NCBI GenBank assembly: GCA_014773175.1
Contig: VXCM01001536.1
Location: 41,162-105,161, forward strand
From: Lucifuga dentata
Lineage: Eukaryota; Chordata; Actinopteri; Ophidiiformes; Bythitidae
Length of the DNA: 64,000 nt
Direction: 5' to 3'
Positions within the stretch are counted from its first letter, which is position 1. The number at the start of each line of letters is the position of its first letter. This document shows positions 53,637 to 64,000 of this stretch, one piece after another. A program made the position numbers and the translations under genes. The notes beneath the pieces are model-generated. The model searched no databases and was not told the origin of the DNA. It saw nothing but the letters and a program-made list of their open reading frames with translations.

Positions 53637-56600
53637 GTAATTTTCTGGCTAAAAGATTACTGTTACTGTGATTACATGTATAACATGACATTAAAATCCA
53701 GAACTTTTCATTTTGCCATGTTGTTTTCAGATTTATGAAACAATACTTGAAAATCCCCAGAATTGAAGATACGAGTATTTTTCACCCTGACAGTGTATAA
53801 AAAAATGTACCTCACATTTTGAAGAGCTCGGAATGACACAATGAAAATATATAATGAAATATTAAAAATACACACAATTAGGGCGATGATATTTTTCAAG
53901 ATTTTTCCACTCTTTTGGGTGGGAAAAGTTATATCTCCATTAACGTGGATTTTCATGCTTTCAGCTGACATGGGAAACCTCTCTGCTCTGTTTTCCTTAC
54001 TAAAACTTGTGAGATTGTGCCTAAAATGCAACATCAAGCCCAAACAAGACTGGGGCTGAGATGGAATAAATGACAGTTCTCAAACTTTAAGGACAAAGTT
54101 TTTCACCCCAAAATTGGAGAAACAAGGATTTTTACATTTTTAGGTGAAAACCACTTTTGTGAACTTTCATTATTTCAGGTTAGCTGAGAGATGACAGGCT
54201 CCTGAATAATGTCTCCAAGCTATTTTTCTTGCTAAAACACTTGGCATAATGTGTAAAATACATTATAGAATAATGGTGAAACAAGTCCGAGATACAAGTT
54301 TTTTTTAATCCAACAAAAGCATGTTTATGAGTTTATAGTATGTCATGGTGAATGGTTAAAGCCTTAAGCTGCAAAGCAAATATTAAGTACAACTGTCAAA
54401 ATGTAGGTGAGTAAAAAGTACAATATTTCCCATTAAAATTGGCAAAGTAGAAATAAAAAGTCACACAAAAATGGAAACACTCAAAGTACAAATACCTGTA
54501 ATTGTTAATCTGCACAGTACATGAGTAAATTAGAGCTAGATTCCAATTCTACAAACTTTACAAACATGGATACACGCACTGACCCTTGACCTTTTTTTTT
54601 TTTTTTTCTTTCTTTTTTTTTACAGCTTCCTGGTAAAATCCGCTGCCACTCAAACACAGACTGTGAAGGAGGGAGTTTCAAACGTACAGGACATGGTAAA
54701 TCCTGACATGTGACCCCAACAGTTCTCTCCCATCTGCTCAGATCTTTCCTTAAACTTTCCTTAAACCAGCCAGAACTTTCTTTCAACCCTCGTCGGATCA
54801 CAACGAAAGGACCATGACGTCAGGTTACAGAACACTGTATTTGCAGACTGGGTTGTGACTCTTTGTCCTCCACATAGGTTTACACAGTGGAAGCTAAAAC
54901 AGACCTGACTCATCACAGTAGCTACTAAGATAAACATTCAGACACAAATGAAGCATTATGCTAGGCCAGCATTGAGGGAAAAGAGATTAAAATCAACAAC
55001 CTGCGTCTTAGCAACCAAACACATACAGTATGTGTGTCCTTCCCAAGGCTTGTTGGTCAGTGAAGCGTGCAAGTAAAACCCTGCCTTAAGCAAGTAGACA
55101 TGCACATAATACATGCTCACAGATTATAGTAAGTCTTGTGCACATGACCTGGCACCAGCCATAAGCACACAGAGACAGCGAAAACAAATAATCAGACAAG
55201 AGCTGTTTTAATATATCCAAACATATACCTATGGTGAGTTCAAAGACAAGTTACATAAATTTATTGTCTCAATTTGTCCCGTGGTTAAATTTGGAGCCTT
55301 TCAAGTCCTCGGAATAACATTGACTTCAATCAGACCAGTGAAAGCTGATGCTTTACACCTGTCCGAATCAGAACAGTCAATTTCACCCTGAGGTGCTTGT
55401 TACCCCAATGAGGCATCATACTGTCGCTATAGCCAAACAGGCTGGTGGGATGCAGTGAAAGGTCAGAGGTCAAGCTGACAGACTAATCAACATCTGTTGG
55501 TGGAGAAATGTCTGTGAATTTCACACTTATCCAGCATGATGAGAGAGTTTGATACAAACGGAGCTAATCACATGGAGGAAATATTATGTGAGGAACAGGA
55601 CAAGATAACAGAGGGGGAAAAAAAGGCTATTTCAGCATTTGCTTTCAGTCACTTCCAATTTTGTGTGACACTGCTGATGCTAATTCAAGATAAGATGAAA
55701 TGTAAAAGCAAAAAAACATTTCATATTGGTTTCATGTTAAAGGCTACAGTATGTCCTCTCTGTCTTTGTGCTGTCCTTGAGTAATCTGGGGTTTTTTTTT
55801 GCATAAGGTCACATGACAGGAGTGTGTGTGAACGAGACTCAGACCTGTGAGGTGTACGCTTGGTGCCCTGTTGAGGACGATCACAAAATACCAGAGTATG
55901 TGGAAATGCTATATAATCCTCCATGTGTGAGAAATATAACTTCTGATGATTCCCAAATACTTGTGTGACTCTGCTTTACTTATTCTGTTCTTTTTGTTTT
56001 TCTTTTCAGTCCTCCGCTGTTGATGTCAGCACAGAACTATACACTTTTCATCAAAAATTCTATCACTTTCCCTTTGTTTGGTGTCACAAGGTAACAGACC
56101 TTTTTTATGTCAAATCATATGATGTTTTTTTTCTGTTTGAGCACAATAAACACAACTTATTTTTGTTGTAGTTACTTAACTTTAGCATTTAATGCAGTAA
56201 GATTGATCTGAGAATTCTCCAGGGAAAATAGTCCCAGGAGAAAATTGCTGTTACCATAGACATTAAAGTGACTGTGCCTCCTACATGCAAGCATGTGTGT
56301 TAGCAGATGCAACATTGAATTTTAAGGTGGCTGTATCACCTGAACATTTGATTTTCAAAGATTAGGGGATTTGGAAAAATAACACAAAAAAACAATGTAA
56401 GGCTTTGGAAAATGGTTGGCAGTAATATAATGTGTATGCGGGTAGTATTTATTGGGCTCAAACATGTAAAAACACCGGTGTGGTCCTTTAAGTCCTCGGT
56501 TCAAAAGAACCAGGTCATACGGAATGCCCACACTTGAAGGTGGGGTGAAAACCTGCCATCATGGGGACGGGAAGGGTTATTAACAGGAGTTCTATATCTT

Positions 56601-59600
56601 ATATGTGTCTTTGTCATCTTGACTTTAATTTCAATTATGCATATAAACAGGAATAATGGCACACACTTTCACTTCTCTCCTTGAAGGCTTTCACAATGTA
56701 GTTTCCACTTTAGGCATGTTGTTAATGAGGAGAATAGATAACTGGACATTTTAAGATTTGGGATAATTGTGATATGAAGCATGTAGAGTTAATTGCTTTA
56801 AGATGAAATCAACATAATGATGGGCAGAAGGAGTACAGCAAAAAATAAAAATAAAATTAAATTAAAGCACCTTAAGCACTAACACAAGTATAACTGATTT
56901 TTATGACAATTTTCAGGAGCAACCTGGTGGAGGGTATTGATGCTTTGTATATCAGCAATTGCCTCTATCATCCACAAGAGTCTCCACTGTGTCCCATATT
57001 TAAACTGGGAGACATAGTGGAACTGTCTGGCTTCAATTTCAACACAATAGCCAAAGTGGTAAGTCAGCTGACTCTTAATGAGTGAGTTTACAAGAAGAGG
57101 TGGATGAGCGTCTCCATATTTTATTAAAATCCCTGCTGGGATTTGTTTGTCTTGTTTCACTAGAGGCTGTATCAGAGACTACATGTGCTTGTGTCCTGAC
57201 AGGGCGGAGCCATCGGTATTGTGATTGACTGGACGTGTAACCTGGATTGGGATGTAAAACACTGTAAACCAGAGTACACCTTCCACGGTCTCTATGGAAA
57301 CCCTGCTGAGACAGACAAAGCCAGAGCATCAGTGGGATACAACTTCAGGTGATTATTAAAAAGTCCTTACATTGATACTGATCAAAATGTGCATCCTGCA
57401 AATTCATAACAAAAATATGAGAATAATAACTGAAATCTGAGACTTCACAGCATTAAATGAAGATTATTTATCTTTTAATCAATCAGCACTTAAAGGACCA
57501 TACTGACCATTTTGCATGTTTGAGCCTAATATATTCAAGTTTCATGCATGTTACGTTACTGACAATCATTTCCCAAAGGATAAAACCATATTTCAGCTTT
57601 CCTGATATTTTGCAAAATCTCTTAATCTTTCAAAATCAACTATTCAAGTGATACACCCACCTTAAAAATCGATGTTTCACCTGCTAATAGTTATGCAGCC
57701 TTATGAAGTCACGGTCATTTAAATTTTTCAATAAATGCAGGTCTTCTTTTGGGACTATATTCTGGTGGAGATATATATTCATTCCACGCTTTTTATTGCA
57801 CTTAAACACTAAAATGACATAACTTAAAAAAAAACAACAAAAAACCTGTATACATGTCTTGTTCGCAATGATGGATTACCTATCCCAAGAATGTTTCAAG
57901 TATCAACAGGTTGATTTTAATAGGTACCAGAATGTACTGAAACCAGTGGTGGTCGGGAAGGTAGGAAAAAAAATTAATTCACCATTCAGGTAGTATGCTT
58001 TGGGAAATGATTGTCAGTAATGTTATGTGTATGAAAATTGAATATATTAGGCTCAAACATGCAAAATGGCCAGTATGGTCCTTTCAGGCAGTGAGCAATT
58101 TAATATCTCTACACAGTAAATTTTGCTGTGTTGAATTAACATTATAAGAGTTGAATGGGACCAAATAGACTCAGGCCTAGTATTAAATTAACTCTTATAG
58201 TGTTAATTCAACACAGCAAAATTTACTGTGTATTGACTATGATGTGGGCTTTTGTAGGACTTAATATGTCATTTTAAAAGTGTTTAATGTCTGAGTCTGA
58301 CCATCGTCAATGCTTTATAGCAAAATACGCCAATGTAATTTTTCATTTTCATGTTAATATACATACTGTCACCATATGCAGTATTTATCATTATTATTCA
58401 GTCTACCTTCAGGTCTGTTCAGCTTTCCCTAAATACATACAGATGATATGAACTTTATGATGTTTATTTAATCTCAGTAAAAACAGTCTATGATGTTGCT
58501 CTACGATTTGTGTCAAACCACCACTTGTTATATTCAGGAAGACAGTTCACTGTTCACACACACACACACACACACACAGGGACAGCAATATTTCATAATT
58601 GGCACCATGGCAAAGCTTAATGTGCTAATTAGCCAAAGGGGTGTTAATTAATTCAATAATGGTGAATGCAATGTTAAATAACAATGAATAATAAGAAATT
58701 TTACTTTTGAATGGGGGAATTTGGGAGAGGGAGTGAAACCTTTTTTTTTTTAAATTCTGGTTAAGTTCAATTAAATTAAATTAAATAATTAAAAGCCCTG
58801 TTTCTTTTTTTTTTTTTTTTTAGGAGTTTATTATAATTATAACAATAATAATTCGATCAATCAACATTTGTCTAATATTCCCCTTGAGTTGATAAATGAC
58901 AGACATGTAATATTGTGCCAATTCCTAGTCTTCTACTTCTGCAATTCTCAGCATTCAGGAACTGCCTGAATATTTGCCAGATTTAATTTGACAAATCAAA
59001 CCATGATATTTTTTCACATGTAATGATAATTTTTTATGCATGTTTGTAGGTATGCAAAGCATTATGTGGAGGACAAAGAGCAGAAAAGAACACTTCTTAA
59101 AGTTTTTGGCATCAGGATAGACATCATTGTGCAATCACTGGTAAGTTATATATAGCATTTAAAGGACTATACTGTTAATTTTGTTTATTTAAGCCCAATA
59201 AATACTACCAGAATACACATTATGTTACCAACAGTCATTTTCCAAAACATAAAACTGTATTTTAGCTTTCCTGTTATTTTGCCAAATCCTCTAATGTTCA
59301 GATGATACACCAAATTCAGTGTTTTGCCTGGTAACATGTACATCCTAATGTAGAGGGGATGATCATTTTTAATTTCTTGGTAAAAGCTTTCTTCTCCTGG
59401 GACTGTATTCCCTGGCGGAGACTTTTCTTCCATACAGCTTTCCGTGTTTGACAGGTTAAATAAAGTTAGTTCAACAAAAAAACAGCGTATACACATAATG
59501 TTTGCTGTGATGGATTACTTATCTCAAGTACATTTCAAGTCTCTACAAGTTGATTTTAATGGTGTACTGGAATAAACAGAAAACCAGTGGTAGTCTTGAA

Positions 59601-61560
59601 GATAGGAAAAACAATTCTACTATTTACCACCAGTAGCATGTTTTGGAAAATGGTTGTCAGGAACATAATGTGTATACGGGTTGAATTTATTAGGCTCAAA
59701 CATACAAAAGCACCAGTATAGTCCTTTAAATATTGTTTACATTAATTTCCTAACTGAGAAATGTTCAAATAGAAATGTATGTAGAAATTTGTTGCTGTCA
59801 AATGTAGAAATTTGTTGCCGTCTTCCACAGGCAAGAAAATTTGATATTATCCCAACACTGACAGCTATAGGGTCTGGTGTTGGCATTTTTGGAGTGGTGA
59901 GTTACAACCTGAGTAATAATTACTTAATATCTGTGGAATATTCATGTAGAAAGTACTATAATCCTGATTTTTGTTTTTATTTTTTCAGGCAACTGTAGTA
60001 TGTGACTTGGTGTTGTTGTATTTGTTACCAAAGAGAGAATTTTACAAAAACATGAAATTCAAATACACAGATACACAGGTAAGCTCTACATATCCTCTGT
60101 GTGTGTGTGTGTGTTTATATATATATATATATTTACATGCGTGTTCTTGTACAGTATGTTCTGGTGTATTCTAGTCGTTCAATTTGAACACAAGATGGCA
60201 GCAGAAAGGGAGACATCAAAATAATCCATACTTCCTGTTACATGTTCATTGCATGTATTCCACTTTTCTTGGGATGTGGCAGTTTTAAAGCAGCATAAAC
60301 TCATCTGACCTGAACACCTGACATTATCAGATTAATGCTGTTTATGTATGACAACATTAATCAACAAATCAGAACATCATCACCACAATAATTCAGCCAG
60401 TTCTCAGACAGAAGCTACTTTTCCTCCCATCCACCTCAGAAAGTCCCTGTTTGCGAGCTAACTAAACTAGGAAGTCCATTTTGTATTCACAGCAGGACAG
60501 CGACTCACTCGCTTTAGACTCAAGCATCTATTACAATGAAGCACATGAAGGACAAGTCCAAGCCCCTGTCTGGTCCAGTGTGAAGGTAGAAGACTAGACA
60601 GTAGATTAGACTCTAGATGTATGATGTGGAGGATCCTGTTTCACCTGATTTGAGGTTAATCTACTGTTTCTGTCCTACAGGACCCTGAATTAGAGGCATG
60701 CACAGCATTAGAAACAACCAAAGTAAGAGGCTAATATATCACTTTTTTTAAGTTATGGAGTCTGAACTGTGCTAGAACAATTACAACTAATTACTGAAAA
60801 AGTATCTAATGAAGTCAAAGTTTATTTGTGTAGCCCGATATCACACACAATATCTGAAAGGATCTGATTTTCATTGTTTTGATAGTCACAAGTAATTCTC
60901 AACTGTTGTCACTAAAGTCCCAAGTCTAGACAGGAAGTCAAGTCAAATGTTACGCCTGACATGTCCATCTCAAGTTACAAGTCCTAAACTTTGAGTTTCA
61001 ATTCCTAAACAAGTCATAATACACTTCTACCCAATTTCTTTCCAGGGTAATAATTTGTACCCTGGCCACAAACTGGCTGCTTTTATAATTCATATTCATA
61101 ACTTTCAAGAAAAAGTATATAATTTGATGAAGACATGGCTATAAAATCTTAATGTTTAATTTTTGGTTTGGGAAGTTATCAAGTCTTTCAGAGTCAAAAG
61201 GCTCAAGTCCAATTAAAGTCTCAAGTCAGTGTTGTCAAAGTCGAGTTGCAAGGCTTTTTTCTTTTTCTTTTTTTTGATTATGCTGAGCTGAGCCTGAATG
61301 AGCCAATTTCTGCTTCGAGTCCAAGTCAAGTACTAGTGATGCAACTTGAACTACCACTGCTAGTTATCATTTAATTACTTTTTCTTAACAATTAGTTGAT
61401 CATACTTAACCACTGAAAAACGTCTGCTCTTCTGGTGGCCCACTCCATAATATTCACTCTGACAATCTGGTCTGAGGTGAATATTTATCATATTATATGA
61501 AATTTAGTGTAAAACTACCTCTGATGTGACGACTGACACGCTATTCACTTGTAGGAGTAA
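47244..61560 (+). CDS. p2rx1: P2X purinoceptor 1 (ATP-gated cation channel)
   Basis: Trimeric plasma-membrane channel opened by extracellular ATP; in mammals it acts in smooth muscle and platelets. Exons: 47244-47380, 50561-50705, 53352-53423, 54626-54695, 55808-55895, 56010-56090, 56917-57058, 57203-57348, 59050-59140, 59831-59896, 59989-60078, 60493-60585, 60681-60722, 61555-61560. Phases agree; about 422 aa (human 399). N-terminal TPR protein-kinase-C-type site at 18-20; TM1 about 29-50; ATP-site residues K68 and K70 in KMKG, T182 in [11 protein letters not shown] at 292-294 and K310. The ectodomain has all ten conserved Cys; TM2 is about 330-360, followed by the YKNMK (Yxxx K) surface-retention motif at 365-369. 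[13 protein letters not shown] and [20 protein letters not shown] favour P2X1 over P2X4/5. The tail after exon 11 is poorly conserved: exons 12-14 are splice-predicted only, and the terminal exon supplies just GAG-TAA. Reading through the exon 12 or 13 donor would also stop within a few codons. Confidence 0.94.
47381..50560. other. p2rx1 intron 1 (3.2 kb), no gene content
   Basis: AT-rich with a poly-A near 48945 and a poly-T near 48055. I saw no ORF with homology. The CA-rich patches are short. Confidence 0.7.
50800..51380. repeat. Teleost AGTAAAAGTAC-type interspersed repeat, degraded copy (p2rx1 intron 2)
   Basis: The outer parts (about 50870-50960 and 51296-51370) resemble, from memory, a very common fish repeat rich in AAGTAAAAGT and GTACTTAA motifs. 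The interior contains GATAATGTGTAAAATGCATT, which recurs in diverged form near 54255. I cannot name the family. Confidence 0.5.
52228..52560. mobile_element. Probable Tc1-like transposon fragment
   Basis: Starts CAGCATTCAAAAGTTTGGAATCACC, which strongly resembles the terminal inverted repeat of a common fish Tc1-like family (remembered, not searched), followed by about 300 bp of related-looking sequence. There is no matching right end and no intact transposase, so it is a truncated copy. Confidence 0.5.
53700..54535. repeat. Diverged repeats in p2rx1 intron 3, related to 50800-51380
   Basis: Two internal copies (about 53710-54040 and 54090-54300) share TTTTTCACCC and CTTGCTAAAAC/ACTAAAAC plus ATAATGTGTAAAAT-type segments with each other and with intron 2. 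54355-54530 carries the AGTAAAAAGTACAATATTTC arm of the same fish-wide element. Boundaries are approximate. Confidence 0.5.
56215..56491 (+). repeat. Fold-back (MITE-like) repeat family, copy F, truncated
   Basis: Half-element: AGTCCCAGGAGAAAATTGCT, GTGACTGTGCCTCCTACA, AGATTAGGGGATTTGG, GGTAGTATTTATTGGGCTCA, ending CACCGGTGTGGTCCTTTAA. It lies in the p2rx1 intron before exon 7. Confidence 0.82.
57490..58084 (-). repeat. Fold-back (MITE-like) repeat family, copy G, full length
   Basis: Begins TTAAAGGACCATACTGACCA and ends GGCCAGTATGGTCCTTTC, about 595 bp. The core (GATGGATTACCTATCCCAAG, CAACAGGTTGATTTTAATAG) is inverted relative to copy A. The last TTAA is mutated. Confidence 0.88.
58110..58232. 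repeat. 123-bp near-perfect palindromic MITE
   Basis: 43-bp arms (58110-58152 and 58190-58232; TACACAGTAAATTTTGCTGT...) pair with one mismatch around a 37-bp spacer. The ends abut TA dinucleotides. It lies 26 bp after fold-back copy G in p2rx1 intron 8. It is non-coding and is consistent with a TA-target MITE. Confidence 0.92.
58558..58579. repeat. (CA)n microsatellite
   Basis: About 11 CA units in p2rx1 intron 8. Confidence 0.9.
59159..59729 (-). repeat. Fold-back (MITE-like) repeat family, copy H, full length
   Basis: Begins TTAAAGGACTATACTGTTAA and ends GCACCAGTATAGTCCTTTAA, about 571 bp, with both TTAA ends intact. It has the same orientation as G and lies in the p2rx1 intron between exons 9 and 10, 18 bp after exon 9. 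Confidence 0.9.
60811..60853 (-). repeat. Short reverse-oriented copy of the 35-kb teleost repeat tail
   Basis: GAAGTCAAAGTTTATTTGTG and TAGCCCGATATCAC are the complement of the tail ending the 35196-35405 element. Confidence 0.6.
60893..61360. repeat. AAGTC-rich degenerate interspersed repeat
   Basis: Many irregular CAAGTC/AAGTCCAAG motifs flank a unique-looking centre. From memory this resembles a widespread fish repeat made of AAGTC-rich arms. It occupies p2rx1's last intron and just precedes the short terminal coding exon. Confidence 0.55.
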
Positions 61561-62026
61561 CCAGGGAGCAAACTCACGAGCCATGGACCATGCTACTGTG
61601 AAAGTAGACTGCACTGGAACCCTGCAAGACACACACACACACACACACAGGAGGATTGGTAGAACCAAACCAGTGATAACGGTTCGTGTGACCTCTACAG
61701 ACTTTGTGACCTTCATCCACTATCAATACATACAAGAACATGGGACCATCCTCCCACTCGTGAAGTCACCCTGAGTGACTTTGACTTCCTTCCTGTTGTA
61801 TGTGGAACCACAGATAGAGTAGCTCAGTCATATGTGTATTTTTTTTTTTTTTNGGGGGGGGGGGGTGTATGTCAGTTGCATTTGTTCTTAATTTGGATGT
61901 AACTTAACTGTCGCCATATCTGTGAAAGCAAGATGTTCATCACTGTGCATATCAATTCGAAATAACTCATCCGACAACCCAAGTGAGTCATCCCTCATAT
62001 ACACCTTATGATCGACACATGAATTC

Positions 62027-62032
62027 AATAAA
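62027..62032 (+). terminator. Poly(A) signal of p2rx1
   Basis: Canonical AATAAA about 465 bp after the predicted stop and followed by T/GT-rich sequence, consistent with the end of the p2rx1 3' UTR. The intervening UTR contains a poly-T/N/poly-G tract at 61838-61864. Confidence 0.7.
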
Positions 62033-62759
62033 ACAGTTATAAAAGGTTATTTTACTGCTTTTTTTGTTGTTATTGTGTGGTTTGTAGCGTAATACCTCAC
62101 AGTGCAAGCAGTCAAACAGGATGAGAGAAAATCACCGAAAATCACTGAATATCAAAGGATTCTGATTTTCTTTTTTTTATTGTCTTACATTATGTGTACA
62201 AAAAGCATGCAAAAAATAGCTTCTTTATATATTGGTACATATTTACATGGTAATGAGTGCATTCCATATGGACGGGTCATGCTTTTGTTTTTGGATGATC
62301 GACTTGACACAGGTCAGCATGTACATTCATAGAAATGCACGAGACAACACGAGACGGACGTCGAGAAACAACAGAGACAACTGGCACCTTCAACACAGAA
62401 ATCAGGACAGTCACGTATGATACATAGCAGCAACCCAACTGTCCAAAACTTTACATTATGTACAAACTCACTCTCCCACAATCCTCTGCACTGGATACAC
62501 TTACGACCCAGAAACAAGATTAATTAGACTTGTGGCTCATTTCCTGTCCCTACTGATTTTTGATATCAGAAAGAAAAAAAAAAACTATTAACTGCTGAAA
62601 TCTAGTAGCTAATTAGACAGAATCTTAGAGGGACAGTCTAGATAAATCTAGACATGTTACAATCCTGCCACTTAAAACTGCTCCTGTATGTTTGTACTTC
62701 TGTTCTATCTAAGTATCATTAATTTTTGGTACTTGGTAAAAAAAAAAAAAAANAAAAAA

Positions 62760-62822
<63 letters not shown>

Positions 62823-64000
62823 AAGAGAGAGAACCACTACATTCATCCCTAGCCCCAGTTTTAGAAGAATTATAATTCTCATAATAATATATGGATATGC
62901 ACATCAAATATTGTAAAACTGTTTTTGTTACTACAGTTTTGCATCATTTTAATACAGATGGTAGAATAGGATATCTTTGATTTTCATTCCTTTAAAAAAT
63001 GCCAAAAGTAGCAAAGTCCTGACATGCAGATCAAGTGATGCATCAAAAACCACAGGAAAGTCATTAGAACAAAGAGATACACAGTAAATATGGTTTTTGT
63101 ACAGGTGAACCACACAATTTCTTCCTTGATCGTGTACAATGCTGCATGTGACTGTAGTGTTACATCTGATATGTATCTGTGGAAAAGTACAAATATTTAA
63201 ATATAAGCAGAGTTTTAGTTTCAAATTTTGCAAAAATGAAAGAAGGATAAAAGGGTCAGTAGCCTGAAGGAAGATTGATGGTAAAGATGAGAACAATATT
63301 GCACCTTTGACACATAAATGTTTGTACAAACACAAACATGTTAAAGCTGATAATCTTACAATAAAATTCACTCATAAAAATGTATGAGTTGTTTTTTGAC
63401 AGAAAAACTTCCATATTTTTTTTGCTTCAAACAGCCCTTCATTGAAGGTTACCCAACAAACTGACACAACTGACTGAATTACACCACGAGATGCTCATCC
63501 GAGAAAAAGAATAAAAAAAACTCTGCATCATAAATTAATGACTGATGACTTCTCTGCAAATACAGAAAGCTCCTTTTTACCAAACAGAAATGAAACATAA
63601 ATCCTTACATTCTGCAGTATCCATGTGATAACGCTGACATTCTGTTATCAACAGCATTCATTATTTTTCTGCAGTAACTCACTGCTTCCGTGAAATTACC
63701 CAAAACACAGAGGCTTAATATCAGCAAGCATAAAGCATTCCTATTTCATGCTGCAAATCCATTTCACCCCTCTTTGCTTCAGTGTAGAGTTTGTGCATTA
63801 ATGGAGGAAAAACAAAGTGCTGCACTCTCCATTTCTAATCAGCCACTTTGGGGCCTGAGCTAAAGTGGATGGGAAGAGTTGTTGTTTGTAGCCTGGGCCA
63901 AATCATGACACTAAAAATGTTGCTTTTTACTGCAGCATAAATGATCACAGAACTTTGCCAGGGCAATGTGCCAGACTGGCAGAGAGGAGGAGGAGGAGGA
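62033..64000. other. No gene seen; possible 3' UTR of a minus-strand gene beyond the window
   Basis: 2 kb without a recognisable coding exon. TTTATT near 62176 reads AATAAA on the minus strand, so a convergent gene could end here. A 140-codon minus-strand frame at 62949-63371 has no homology I recognise. The (GA)n repeat lies at 62768-62832. Confidence 0.4.
62768..62832. repeat. (GA)n microsatellite behind a poly-A with an N
   Basis: About 30 GA units with two AAAG interruptions, directly after a poly-A broken by N at 62753. Confidence 0.93.

Noticed and set aside
47244..61560. Identity as p2rx4 or p2rx5
   Set aside because: P2X1-specific stretches (FEYETPR, DNSF-like [37 protein letters not shown]) fit P2X1 better across the whole length.
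62949..63371. 140-codon minus-strand ORF near the right edge
   Set aside because: No family resemblance and no start or splice context. AT-rich DNA readily gives such frames.

Overview
This is a vertebrate nuclear window, almost certainly from a spiny-rayed teleost fish. Four multi-exon genes are recognisable by protein homology. They have short GT-AG introns, many di-, tri- and tetranucleotide microsatellites, and typical teleost interspersed repeats (a Tc1-like transposon, MITE-like fold-back elements, LINE/SINE-like tails). There is no bacterial, viral or CRISPR content, and no convincing new defence or metabolic system.

Layout. 1-9.1 kb: microsatellite-rich sequence with no recognisable gene. 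9.16-9.58 kb: a short, GC-richer orphan ORF of doubtful status. 11.4-27.7 kb, minus strand: mlxipl (ChREBP), a glucose-responsive bHLH-leucine zipper transcription factor, 17 coding exons. 28.4-30.0 kb: a dead Tc1/mariner element. 31.9-34.2 kb, minus: c1qbp (p32/gC1qR, mitochondrial matrix protein), 6 exons. 37.2-43.0 kb, minus: dhx33 (DEAH-box RNA helicase), 12 exons. 47.2-61.6 kb, plus: p2rx1 (ATP-gated P2X channel), about 14 exons, with a poly(A) signal near 62.03 kb. 62-64 kb: no gene seen; possibly the 3' UTR of a minus-strand gene beyond the window.

Exon boundaries were placed by hand from splice consensus, codon phase and remembered family homology. All four gene models close in phase. 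The mlxipl model closes only if a 64-bp direct repeat plus a single N inside exon 9 is treated as an assembly duplication. The same artefact type occurs at 9298. There are 15 isolated Ns, nearly all in homopolymers or simple repeats.

The genes are not an operon. c1qbp, dhx33 and p2rx1 all lie on human 17p13, so part of that block is conserved. mlxipl is a human 7q11.23 gene. The most interesting non-coding content is an eight-copy fold-back repeat family with TTAA at its ends, a 123-bp near-perfect palindrome, pyrimidine tracts expanded into simple repeats at several splice acceptors, and compact promoter motifs at dhx33 and c1qbp.
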